Of a stretch of DNA of 64,000 nt, positions 50,656-59,125 are shown piece after piece; within the stretch, counting starts at the first letter, position 1, and every line of letters starts with the position of its first letter. Both the position numbers and the translations under genes were made by a program. Source of the stretch: Streptomyces sp. NBC_01351 (GTDB taxonomy: Bacteria; Actinomycetota; Actinomycetes; Streptomycetales; Streptomycetaceae). The notes beneath the pieces are model-generated. The model saw nothing but the letters and a program-made list of their open reading frames with translations. It searched no databases and was not told the origin of the DNA. Location: positions 2,170,001 through 2,234,000 of the forward strand of contig NZ_CP108356.1 in the NCBI RefSeq assembly GCF_036237315.1. Direction: 5' to 3'.

Positions 50656-53112
50656 ATGGCCCGCCGCAGCACGAAGACCCCGCCGCCGGAGGATTTCGAG
50701 GAGAAGATCCTCGACATCGACGTCGTCGACGAAATGCAGGGCTCCTTCCTCGAGTACGCGTACTCGGTGATCTACTCCCGCGCCCTGCCCGACGCCCGGG
50801 ACGGCATGAAGCCGGTCCACCGGCGCATCGTCTACCAGATGAACGAGATGGGCCTGCGCCCCGACCGCGGCTACGTGAAGTGCGCCCGTGTCGTCGGCGA
50901 GGTCATGGGCAAGCTCCACCCGCACGGCGACGCGTCGATCTACGACGCCCTCGTGCGCATGGCCCAGCCCTTCTCCATGCGGCTGCCGCTGGTCGACGGC
51001 CACGGCAACTTCGGCTCGCTCGGCAACGACGACCCGCCGGCCGCGATGCGGTACACCGAGTCCAAGATGGCCGACGCCGCCTCGCTGATGACGGAGTCGA
51101 TCGACGAGAACACCGTCGACTTCGTCGCGAACTACGACGGCCAGGAGCGGGAGCCGGTCGCACTACCCGCGGCCTACCCGAACCTGCTGGTCAACGGCGC
51201 GTCCGGGATCGCGGTCGGCATGGCCACCAACATGCCCCCGCACAACCTCGGCGAGGTCATCGCGGCCGCCCGCCACCTGATCCGCTACCCGCAGGCGGAC
51301 CTGGAGGCGCTGATGCGCTTCGTACCGGGTCCGGACCTGCCCACGGGCGGCCGGATCGTCGGGCTGTCGGGCATCAAGGACGCCTACGAGAACGGCCGCG
51401 GCACCTTCAAGATCCGCGCGACGGTGGCCGTGGAGAACGTGACGGCGCGCCGCAAGGGCCTGGTCGTCACCGAACTGCCCTTCACGGTCGGCCCCGAGAA
51501 GGTCATCGCGAAGATCAAGGACCTGGTCGGCTCGAAGAAGCTCCAGGGCATCGCCGACGTCAAGGACCTCACCGACCGCTCGCACGGTCTGCGCCTGGTC
51601 ATCGAGATCAAGAACGGCTTCCACCCCGAGGCCGTACTGGAGCAGCTCTACAAGCTGACGCCGATGGAGGAGTCCTTCGGCATCAACAACGTGGCGCTCG
51701 TGGACGGGCAGCCGCTGACGCTGGGCCTCAAGGAGCTGCTGGAGGTCTACCTCGACCACCGCTTCGAGGTCGTCCGGCGGCGCAGCGAGTTCCGCCGCGG
51801 CAAGCGCCGCGACCGGCTTCACCTGGTCGAGGGCCTGCTGGTGGCGCTCCTCGACATCGACGAGGTCATCCGGCTCATCCGGGACAGCGACAACTCCGCG
51901 CAGGCCAAGGAACGCCTGATGGAGCGCTTCTCGCTGAGCGAGATCCAGACCCAGTACATCCTGGACACGCCGCTGCGCCGGCTCACCCGCTTCGACCGGA
52001 TCGAGCTGGAGTCCGAGCGCGACCGACTGACCGGCGAGATCGACGAGCTGACCGGGATCCTGGATTCCGACACCGAGCTGCGCAAGCTGGTCTCCACGGA
52101 GCTGGCGGCCGTCGCGAAGAAGTTCGGCACCGAGCGCCGTACGGTCCTGCTGGAGTCGGCGGGCACCGCGGTGGCGGCGGTTCCGCTGGAGGTCGCGGAC
52201 GACCCCTGCCGGGTGCTGCTGTCCTCGACGGGCCTGCTGGCGCGCACCGCGACCGGCGACCCGCTGCCCGAGGAGGAGGGTGGCTCCCGCGCCAAGCACG
52301 ACCTGATCGTCTCGCAGGTCGCGGCGACCGCCCGGGCGGACGTCGGCGCGATCACCTCGTACGGGCGCCTGCTGCGGCTGTCGGTGATCGATCTGCCGCA
52401 GCTCCCGGACACGCACGCCGCGCCGAACCTGGCGGGCGGCGCCCCGGTCTCGGAGTTCCTCTCCGGGCTGGAGGCGGACGAGAAGGTGGTCTGCCTGACC
52501 TCGCTGGACGAGTCCTCGCAGGGCCTGGCCCTGGGTACTGAGCAGGGTGTGGTCAAGCGGGTCGTGCCGGACTACCCGGCCAACAAGGACGAGCTGGAGG
52601 TCATCACCCTCAAGGAGGGCGACCGGATCGTCGGCGCGGTCGAACTGCGCACGGGCGAGGAGGACCTGGTCTTCATCACCGACGACGCCCAGCTGCTGCG
52701 CTACCCGGCGAGCCAGGTCCGCCCGCAGGGCCGCCCGGCGGGCGGCATGGCGGGCATCAAGCTCGCCGACAACGCCAAGGTGATCCACTTCTCGGCGGTG
52801 GACCCGGCCCGGGACGCCGTGGTGTTCACGGTGGCGGGCTCGCACGGGACGCTGGACGACTCGGTGACGTCCGGGAAGCTCACCCCCTTCGACCAGTACC
52901 CGCGCAAGGGCCGGGCCACGGGCGGTGTGCGCTGCCAGCGGTTCCTGAAGGGCGAGGACGTACTGGTCCTGGCCTGGGCGGGCGGTTCTCCGGCCCGCGC
53001 GGCCGCGGCGAACGGCACTCCGGCCGAACTCCCGGCCGTGGACCCGCGCAGGGACGGCTCGGGGACGGCGCTGCCGGCAGTGGTCGCGACGCTGGCGGGG
53101 CCCGCGCTGTAG
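50656..53112 (+). CDS. parC: DNA topoisomerase IV subunit A
   Basis: 818 aa, type IIA topoisomerase A subunit. The breakage-reunion domain has catalytic Tyr133 (AAMRYTES), preceded by [20 protein letters not shown] and [15 protein letters not shown]. The C-terminal half is a six-bladed beta-pinwheel. The GyrA-box is not obvious, and the sequence context fits the Streptomyces ParC-type gene separate from gyrAB. ATG with TTAAGGAG upstream. Cuts and passes DNA to unlink sister chromosomes together with ParE, which is not in this window. Confidence 0.9.
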   Translation: MARRSTKTPPPEDFEEKILDIDVVDEMQGSFLEYAYSVIYSRALPDARDGMKPVHRRIVYQMNEMGLRPDRGYVKCARVVGEVMGKLHPHGDASIYDALVRMAQPFSMRLPLVDGHGNFGSLGNDDPPAAMRYTESKMADAASLMTESIDENTVDFVANYDGQEREPVALPAAYPNLLVNGASGIAVGMATNMPPHNLGEVIAAARHLIRYPQADLEALMRFVPGPDLPTGGRIVGLSGIKDAYENGRGTFKIRATVAVENVTARRKGLVVTELPFTVGPEKVIAKIKDLVGSKKLQGIADVKDLTDRSHGLRLVIEIKNGFHPEAVLEQLYKLTPMEESFGINNVALVDGQPLTLGLKELLEVYLDHRFEVVRRRSEFRRGKRRDRLHLVEGLLVALLDIDEVIRLIRDSDNSAQAKERLMERFSLSEIQTQYILDTPLRRLTRFDRIELESERDRLTGEIDELTGILDSDTELRKLVSTELAAVAKKFGTERRTVLLESAGTAVAAVPLEVADDPCRVLLSSTGLLARTATGDPLPEEEGGSRAKHDLIVSQVAATARADVGAITSYGRLLRLSVIDLPQLPDTHAAPNLAGGAPVSEFLSGLEADEKVVCLTSLDESSQGLALGTEQGVVKRVVPDYPANKDELEVITLKEGDRIVGAVELRTGEEDLVFITDDAQLLRYPASQVRPQGRPAGGMAGIKLADNAKVIHFSAVDPARDAVVFTVAGSHGTLDDSVTSGKLTPFDQYPRKGRATGGVRCQRFLKGEDVLVLAWAGGSPARAAAANGTPAELPAVDPRRDGSGTALPAVVATLAGPAL

Positions 53113-53220
53113 GACGGACGACGGCATTCGGGTGGTGCGCCCAACGGGGGACGTACCACCCGAATGGCGACTAGTGTTTTCCCTCTTGGCACTGTCGGGT
53201 GGGGCGGGAGAACAGGGCTG

Positions 53221-55311
53221 ATGAGCCGTCGATCGAGCAGCGGACTGATCGGGACGTGGGCGGAGGCACAGCGGCGGCAGCAGCAGACGCAGCTGATCCA
53301 GCAGCGGGAGGCCGAACGCCGGCAGCGGGCGTACGAACGGGACGTGGCCCGGGGTCAGCGCGAGCAACAGGCCGCGTACAAGCAGCACCGCGAGGGCGAG
53401 GCCCGGCGGGCGACGGAGCGGCTCGACGCCCAGGTCGCGGCCCTGCAGGGGCTGTTGGCCGCGGGCTGCCGGGCCCCGGCGTTCCGAATGGCCGCCCTGG
53501 TCCGGCCCGAGCAGCTCGAACCCTTCAATCCGGGGACGCTGGCGCACCCGGTGCCGATGCCTCAGCTGCACCAGTTCCAGCAGCAGAGCAGCGGCTGGAC
53601 GCTGGGCTCGAACCGGCGCGCGCAGGCGGAGCGGGACGCGCACGCCCGGTACACCCAGGCCTGGCAGGCGGCGCAGGCCGCGGAGGCGCAGCGGCAACAG
53701 CAGCTGGCGGCGTACCGGCAGCAGTACGACCGGTGGGCGGCGGATCAGCTCACCGGGATCCGCGGGCACAACGGCGGGCTCACCGACATGGCCGGGGCGC
53801 TGCGCGCGGGCGACGCGGAGGCCACGGTGGAGTACTTCTCTGCGGCCCTGTATGCCTCGGCCGCGTGGCCCGAGGAGCTGCCGAGGCAGGTGTCGGCCGC
53901 GTACGACCCGGCGCGACGCCAGCTGGTCCTGGACTGGGAACTGCCCGGGTACGAGGTGGTCCCGGCGGCCAAGTCGGTCCGGTACGTGCCGAGTACGGAC
54001 CAGGACAAGGAGACGGCCCGCCCGGCCACGCACCGGCGGGCGGTCTACCGGGACCTGCTGGCGCAGTGCGTGCTGCTGGTGGTGCGCGAGCTGTACGCGG
54101 CGGACGAGTTCGGCGTGCTGGAGTCGGTCGTCGTCAACGGTTTCGTGGACGCCCACGATCCGGTGACGGGGCGGGAGGCGCAGCTCGTGCTCGCCTCGGT
54201 GTCGGCGGCTCGGTCTGCCTTCACGGGGCTGCGGCTGGAGCTGGTGAGCGCGGTGGACTGTCTGGTGGAGGGGCTGGGCGGGCAGCTCTCCGCGCGCCCG
54301 GACCAGCTGACCGCCGTGCGCCCGGAGCGCCGGCCCGGTGAGGTCGGCGGTGTCGTGAGTCATGGCGGGCACGCGGGCCGCGACGATGACGAGCCGGACC
54401 TCTTCGCGATGGACCCGATCGCCTTCGAGAACCTGGTGGCGGAGCTCTTCCGGGCGATGGGCATGGAGGCGCTGACCACACAGCGGTCGGGCGACGGCGG
54501 GGTGGACATCGAGGCGAACGACCCGTCCCCGATCACGGGCGGGCGGATCGTGGTGCAGGTCAAGCGCTACCGCAACACCGTGTCGCCCACGGCGGTCCGG
54601 GACCTGTACGGCACGGTCCAGGATAAGGGGGCGAACAAGGGGGTGCTGGTCACCACCGCGTCCTTCGGGCCGGGGTCGTACACCTTTGCCAACGGCAAGC
54701 CGCTGGAGTTGGTTCCCGGCGACAAGCTCGTGGAGCTGCTTCACCAGTACGGGTTGCGGGGGCGCCTGGGAGAGGGCGCCGGCGCGGCCATCCCGGCGCA
54801 GCGGACGCCCGAGCCCGCCCCTTCGGCGGACCACAATGTGCTGGGCATGTCCTGGTCGGGTGCGGTCGCGCTCGACGTGTGCGCTCTGGTGTGCGCGGGC
54901 AACCGGGTGCTGAGCGAGGACCATTTCGTCTTCTTCAACAACCCGCGGACTCCGGACGGTTCGGTACGGGCCCGCGCACACGCGGCGCCCGACAAAGCGG
55001 CCCTGGAGGTCTCCTTCGACACCCTGCCCGCACAGGCCGACCGGCTGGTCCTGGTGGCCGCGATCGACCCGGAGGCCGATCCGCACGCCGACCTGGCCGG
55101 TTTCACCGACGCCCGGATCCGGCTCCTGGACGCTGCGGGCGCGGAGGCCGGGCAGCTGGAGGTCTCCGACGGGCGGGCCGGCGAGACCGCGCTGGTCCTG
55201 GGCTCGTTCCGGCGCCGGGCGAACGGCGACTGGGACTTCGTGATCGGCGGCAAGGGCTACCGGGGCGGGCTGGAGGACCTGCTGCGGGAGTTCGGCGTCG
55301 ACGTCGCCTAG
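53221..55311 (+). CDS. Mrr-type nuclease / TerD fusion protein
   Basis: 696 aa. N-terminal about 1-200 is Gln/Arg/Ala-rich coiled coil. The middle (about 200-390) is a conserved domain of unknown role. About 400-520 is an Mrr_cat restriction-endonuclease-like domain with PD-(D/E)xK residues in SGDGGVDIEANDPSP and VVQVKRY. About 538-690 is a TerD domain (NVLGMSWSGAVALDVCALVC; ending FRRRANGDWDF). TerD domains bind Ca2+ and occur in stress and phage-defence systems. Its TAG stop shares a palindromic CTAG with the stop of the facing CobW gene. Confidence 0.8.
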   Translation: MSRRSSSGLIGTWAEAQRRQQQTQLIQQREAERRQRAYERDVARGQREQQAAYKQHREGEARRATERLDAQVAALQGLLAAGCRAPAFRMAALVRPEQLEPFNPGTLAHPVPMPQLHQFQQQSSGWTLGSNRRAQAERDAHARYTQAWQAAQAAEAQRQQQLAAYRQQYDRWAADQLTGIRGHNGGLTDMAGALRAGDAEATVEYFSAALYASAAWPEELPRQVSAAYDPARRQLVLDWELPGYEVVPAAKSVRYVPSTDQDKETARPATHRRAVYRDLLAQCVLLVVRELYAADEFGVLESVVVNGFVDAHDPVTGREAQLVLASVSAARSAFTGLRLELVSAVDCLVEGLGGQLSARPDQLTAVRPERRPGEVGGVVSHGGHAGRDDDEPDLFAMDPIAFENLVAELFRAMGMEALTTQRSGDGGVDIEANDPSPITGGRIVVQVKRYRNTVSPTAVRDLYGTVQDKGANKGVLVTTASFGPGSYTFANGKPLELVPGDKLVELLHQYGLRGRLGEGAGAAIPAQRTPEPAPSADHNVLGMSWSGAVALDVCALVCAGNRVLSEDHFVFFNNPRTPDGSVRARAHAAPDKAALEVSFDTLPAQADRLVLVAAIDPEADPHADLAGFTDARIRLLDAAGAEAGQLEVSDGRAGETALVLGSFRRRANGDWDFVIGGKGYRGGLEDLLREFGVDVA

Positions 55312-56411
55312 ACGGCCTGGTCCTCGGCGGGCTCGGGCTCGGAATCGGGCTCGGACTCGGACTCCGGTTCGGGCCGGGCCACGTACCGCAGTACCCCCCA
55401 CATGCTCTCGGGGTGCAGCTCGTGCGGTGCCTCCTCGCGGCAGGCCTCCAGTTCGCGCAGCAGCCCGGGGCCATCGGTGCCCGAGCCGATCAGGACCAGC
55501 TGCGTCAGGCGCTCCTCGCCCCGCGCCCAGGGCCCCGGTGCGAAGCGGAGGAAGCGGCCGACCGCGTGGACCTCGTACCGCTCCTCGTGCCCGGGGACGC
55601 CGAAGTAGACGAAGCCCTTGATCCGGTAGAGGCCGGCGGGGCGGCGGTCGAGGAAGTCGATGAACCGGCGCGGCGAGAGGGCCTGTCCGGAGACGAACTC
55701 GACGGTGTCGTAGGCGGCGTGCGCATGCGTGCTGTGGTCGTGGTCCTGGCCGTCCGTCTCCGCGAGCAGGTCCTCGAAGGAGAGCTGCCCGCGCGTCTCG
55801 GTCCAGGGGCGGCGGTCGAAGAGCAGCTCGGGGTCGATCCGCCCGTGGTCGGCGCCCACGACCGGGGTGCCCGGGGCGCACAGGGTGCGCAGGACGCCTT
55901 CGATCCGGGCCCGTTCGGCCGCGTCCGCCCGGTCGGTCTTGTTGAGTACCACCAGGTCCGCGACGGCGAGATGGCGGTCGGTCTCCGGGTGCCTGGCCCG
56001 GGTCGCGTCGAACTCGGCCGCGTCCACGACCTCCACCAGCCCGCCGTAGCGGATGGCGGGGTTCTCGTTGGCGATGAGCATCCGGACCATCTCCTGGGGC
56101 TCGGCCAGCCCGCTCGCCTCGATGACGATCACATCGATGCGGTGGACGGGCGCGGCGAGCTTCTCCAGGTACGTGTCCAGTTCGCTGCCGTCGACGGCGC
56201 AGCACAGGCAGCCGCCGCCGAGGGAGACCATCGAGTCGCCGACCTGGCCGGCCACCGACATCGCGTCGATCTCGATCGAGCCGAAGTCGTTGACGACGAC
56301 CCCGATCCGGGTGCCCCCACGGCTCGCGAGGAGGTGGTTCAGCACGGTGGTCTTGCCGGATCCGAGGAAACCGGCGAGGACGACTACGGGGATGGGCTGC
56401 CTGCTGTTCAC
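55308..56411 (-). CDS. CobW/COG0523 family GTP-dependent metallochaperone
   Basis: 367 aa G3E GTPase. P-loop GFLGSGKTT (about 14-22), the metal-binding CxCC motif in GGGCLCCAVDG (about 65-75), NKTD guanine specificity (VVLNKTDRAD), a His-rich insertion (DGQDHDHSTHAHAAY), and a C-terminal CobW_C domain. The tail is an acidic ESESEPDSEPE repeat. Members insert zinc, cobalt or nickel into client enzymes. GTG start; tail-to-tail with the Mrr-TerD gene. Confidence 0.88.
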   Translation of the reverse strand: MNSRQPIPVVVLAGFLGSGKTTVLNHLLASRGGTRIGVVVNDFGSIEIDAMSVAGQVGDSMVSLGGGCLCCAVDGSELDTYLEKLAAPVHRIDVIVIEASGLAEPQEMVRMLIANENPAIRYGGLVEVVDAAEFDATRARHPETDRHLAVADLVVLNKTDRADAAERARIEGVLRTLCAPGTPVVGADHGRIDPELLFDRRPWTETRGQLSFEDLLAETDGQDHDHSTHAHAAYDTVEFVSGQALSPRRFIDFLDRRPAGLYRIKGFVYFGVPGHEERYEVHAVGRFLRFAPGPWARGEERLTQLVLIGSGTDGPGLLRELEACREEAPHELHPESMWGVLRYVARPEPESESEPDSEPEPAEDQAV

Positions 56412-56435
56412 CCGGTCGATCGTAGTCAGCCCCCG

Positions 56436-57587
56436 TCAGCCGAGCGGCGGCACCGGCTGCGGCGGGGTGGGGCCGACGTAGCGGGCGGCCGGGCGGATGA
56501 TCTTCGAGTCGGCGGCCTGCTCCAGGACGTTCGCGCTCCAGCCGACCACGCGGGCCGCGCAGAACGTCGGCGTGAACATCTCTCGGGGCAGCCCGCACAG
56601 CTCCATGACCACGCCCGCGTAGAACTCGACGTTGGTGTGCAGTTCGCGGCCGGGCTTGAGCTCGGCGAGGATTTCCTCGACCTGGCGCTCGACCTCGACG
56701 GCGAAGTCCACGAGCGGGCCGCCGAACCCGCGCGCGATGTCGCGCAGCATGTGCGAGCGCGGATCCTCGGTGCGGTACACGGGGTGGCCGAAGCCCATGA
56801 TCCGGTCCCCCGCCAGGACCCTCTCGCGGATCCACGGCCCGATCCGGTCCGTGGTGCCGATCGCGTCGAGCGTGTCGAGGGCCCGGCTGGGGGCGCCGCC
56901 GTGCAGCGGTCCGGAGAGCGCGCCGATCGCGCCGGTCAGACAGGCGGCGACGTCGGCGCCCGTGGAGGCGATCACCCGGGCGGTGAAGGTCGAGGCGTTG
57001 AAGCCGTGGTCGATGGTGGAGATGAGGTACCGCTCGACCGCGCGGGCCTTGGCGGGGTCGGGCTCCTGCCCGGTGAGCATGTAGAGGTAGTTCTCGGCGT
57101 AGGGGAGGTCGTCGCGCGGTTCGACCGGTTCCAGGCCCTGACCCAGTCGGTGCAGGGCGGTGAGCAGGGTCGGGACGGCGGCGCAGGCTGCGAGCGCGTC
57201 GGCGGCCCGGCGGTCCGGGTCGATGTCGTAGACCGGGCGGAAGCCGGCCGAGGCACCGAGCAGCGACAGGCCGGTCCGCAGACCGGCGAGCGGACCGGAG
57301 AGCGCGGTGGCCCTGGCGAGGGCGGGGAGCGCGTCGCGAACCTCTTCGGGGAGCCGGCGCAGCGGGGCGATCTCGGCCGCGAAGGCGGCGCGCTCGGCGG
57401 CATCCGCGGGCAGGGCGCCGCGGAACATCAGGTGCCACACGTCCTCGAAGCTGCGGCCGCCCGCGAGCTCGACGGCCGAGTACTGGCGGTAGTGGTAGAA
57501 GCCCTCACGGCCCCGGACGTCACCGAGTTGGGTTTCGGTGACCACGACTCCCGCGAGACCGCGGGGCACTTCGACTGTGGTGTTCAT
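56436..57587 (-). CDS. Citrate synthase-family enzyme
   Basis: 383 aa, condenses acetyl-CoA (or propionyl-CoA) with oxaloacetate. Catalytic residues: His in DHGFNASTFTARV, His in IMGFGHPVYRTEDPRS, and the Asp of the C-terminal FAVEVERQVEE/NVEFY region. It opens MNTTVEVPRGLAGVVVTETQ, as in methylcitrate-type or second citrate synthases. Divergent from a second citrate synthase gene across an 80-bp gap full of palindromes. Start ATG 57587 is preferred by family fit. Confidence 0.88.
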   Translation of the reverse strand: MNTTVEVPRGLAGVVVTETQLGDVRGREGFYHYRQYSAVELAGGRSFEDVWHLMFRGALPADAAERAAFAAEIAPLRRLPEEVRDALPALARATALSGPLAGLRTGLSLLGASAGFRPVYDIDPDRRAADALAACAAVPTLLTALHRLGQGLEPVEPRDDLPYAENYLYMLTGQEPDPAKARAVERYLISTIDHGFNASTFTARVIASTGADVAACLTGAIGALSGPLHGGAPSRALDTLDAIGTTDRIGPWIRERVLAGDRIMGFGHPVYRTEDPRSHMLRDIARGFGGPLVDFAVEVERQVEEILAELKPGRELHTNVEFYAGVVMELCGLPREMFTPTFCAARVVGWSANVLEQAADSKIIRPAARYVGPTPPQPVPPLG

Positions 57588-57596
57588 GGATCGACC

Positions 57597-57638
57597 ATCC
57601 ATGATGGATTTAATCCTTGTCAATATTGATTGAATCAA
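57597..57638. promoter_or_regulatory. Palindromic operator region between the two citrate synthase genes
   Basis: Three AT-rich dyads in 42 bp: ATCCAT-G-ATGGAT (57597-57609), TCAATATTGA (57620-57629) and TTGATT-G-AATCAA (57626-57638). They lie in the 80-bp gap, far below local GC. The DNA-binding domain on the rightward citrate synthase could act here on both genes. Confidence 0.6.
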
Positions 57639-57667
57639 CTCAACAATGCCTCTGTAAGGTGTGCGTC

Positions 57668-58918
57668 ATGAGCGACGAGAGGGACGCCGAGACGGTCGGC
57701 GGGCGCAGGATCGGCACTCAGGAGGCGGCCCGGCTGCTCGGGGTGAAACCGGCAACGGTGTACGCGTACGTCAGCCGCGGCCAGCTCACCAGCCGCCGCG
57801 ACCCGGTCGGCCGGGGCAGCAGCTTCGACGCGGCCGAGGTGGAAGAGCTGGCCCGGCGGAGCCGGCGCGAGGCGGCGGCGCCCGCGGGCGGGGAGCTGTC
57901 CGTACGCACGTCCCTCACCCTCATCGAGGCCGATCGGTACTACTTCCGGGGCGTGGACGCCGTGGCCCTGGCCTCCCGGTACCGCTACGAAGAGGTCGCC
58001 GAGTGGCTGTGGACGGGGGCACTCGCGCACGGCGCCCGGTTCACCGCTCCCCCGGAGCCCCTCGCCGCGGCCCGGCGGGCGGTGGCGGCCCTGCCCGAGC
58101 ACAGCGGTCCGGTCGACCGGCTGAGGGTGGCGGTCGCCGCGGCCGCGGTGGCTGACCCCTTGCGCTTCGACCTGTCCGAGGAGGCGGTACTGGGCTCCGC
58201 GCGCTGCCTGATCCCCACGCTGGTCGGCGCGCTGCCGATGGCGGGCCCCGCCCAGTGGGCCGGGGACGGCAGGATCGCCCGGCAGCTGTGGTCGCGGCTG
58301 ACCGCGCGGGAACCGGACCCGGACGCGCTCGCCGCCCTGGACCTGGCCCTCGCCCTGCTGGTCGACCACGATCTGGCGGCCTCGACCCTGGCCGTACGGG
58401 TGGCCGCTTCGGCGCGGGCCCACCCCTACGCGGCGGTGTCGGCGGGACTCGGCGCGCTGGAAGGGCCGCTGCACGGCGCGGCCGGACGGCTCGCGCACCG
58501 GATGCTGGTGGAGGTGCTGGAGCGGGGCGGGGCCGCGCCGGTGGTGGCGGAGTACCTGCGGGCCGGCCGCCGGGTCCCGGGCCTCGGCCACCGGCTGTAC
58601 CGGGGCGAGGACCCGCGGGCGCGGGCCCTGTTCGACCGGCTGGAGGGCCTGGAGCAGGCCGGTCCCGCACTGGGCGCGGCGCACGAGGTGGCCGCCGTGA
58701 TGGCCCGGCAGGGCGGGCTGCACGCCAATGTGGACTTGGCTCTGGCGGTACTGACGGTGTCCTGCGGGATGGAGGCGGAGGCCGGGGAGTCGGTCTTCGC
58801 GGTGTCCCGGACCGCGGGCTGGATCGCGCACGCGCTGGAGGAGTACCAGGAACGCCCGCTGCGCATGCGGCCGAGCGGCCAGTACCAGGGCCCCCGCCCG
58901 CCACAGCCGATGCCGTAA
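57668..58918 (+). CDS. Citrate synthase with N-terminal helix-turn-helix domain
   Basis: 416 aa. Residues about 12-60 are a MerR/excisionase-type HTH (GTQEAARLLGVKPATVYAYV). The rest is a citrate synthase fold (SLTLIEADRYYFRGVDAVAL; GALEGPLHGAAGRLAHRML; PGLGHRLYRGEDPRARALF; GGLHANVDLAL), with the last catalytic His kept in GLGHRLY. The first catalytic-His context is altered (LVDHDLAASTLAVRV). AAGGTG precedes the ATG. A built-in DNA-binding domain suggests a metabolite-sensing regulator of the facing gene as well as an enzyme. Confidence 0.85.
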   Translation: MSDERDAETVGGRRIGTQEAARLLGVKPATVYAYVSRGQLTSRRDPVGRGSSFDAAEVEELARRSRREAAAPAGGELSVRTSLTLIEADRYYFRGVDAVALASRYRYEEVAEWLWTGALAHGARFTAPPEPLAAARRAVAALPEHSGPVDRLRVAVAAAAVADPLRFDLSEEAVLGSARCLIPTLVGALPMAGPAQWAGDGRIARQLWSRLTAREPDPDALAALDLALALLVDHDLAASTLAVRVAASARAHPYAAVSAGLGALEGPLHGAAGRLAHRMLVEVLERGGAAPVVAEYLRAGRRVPGLGHRLYRGEDPRARALFDRLEGLEQAGPALGAAHEVAAVMARQGGLHANVDLALAVLTVSCGMEAEAGESVFAVSRTAGWIAHALEEYQERPLRMRPSGQYQGPRPPQPMP

Positions 58919-59125
58919 CCCCCTGCGGCTAGGGCGTGTCCCCCAGCCCAGGCCGAAACGCCCGCCGGCTCGGTCGGGGCCGGGTGTGCGTCGAGGCGTC
59001 CCCGCAGGGCGTCGAACTGGGCCCCCTCGGCCCACCGACCCCTGGAACCGTTCGACGCCCGAGGAGATGCCCCGGCGCGCGCCCGGCCCCGGCCGGGCCG
59101 GCCCGCGCACACCCGGGCCCACCGC

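Noticed and set aside
51163..57438. A 2091-codon open frame on the minus strand under parC, the Mrr-TerD gene and the CobW/citrate synthase genes
   Set aside because: It is antisense or out of frame to well-supported genes; its composition is Arg/Gly/Ala/His-rich, as expected of high-GC shadow frames.
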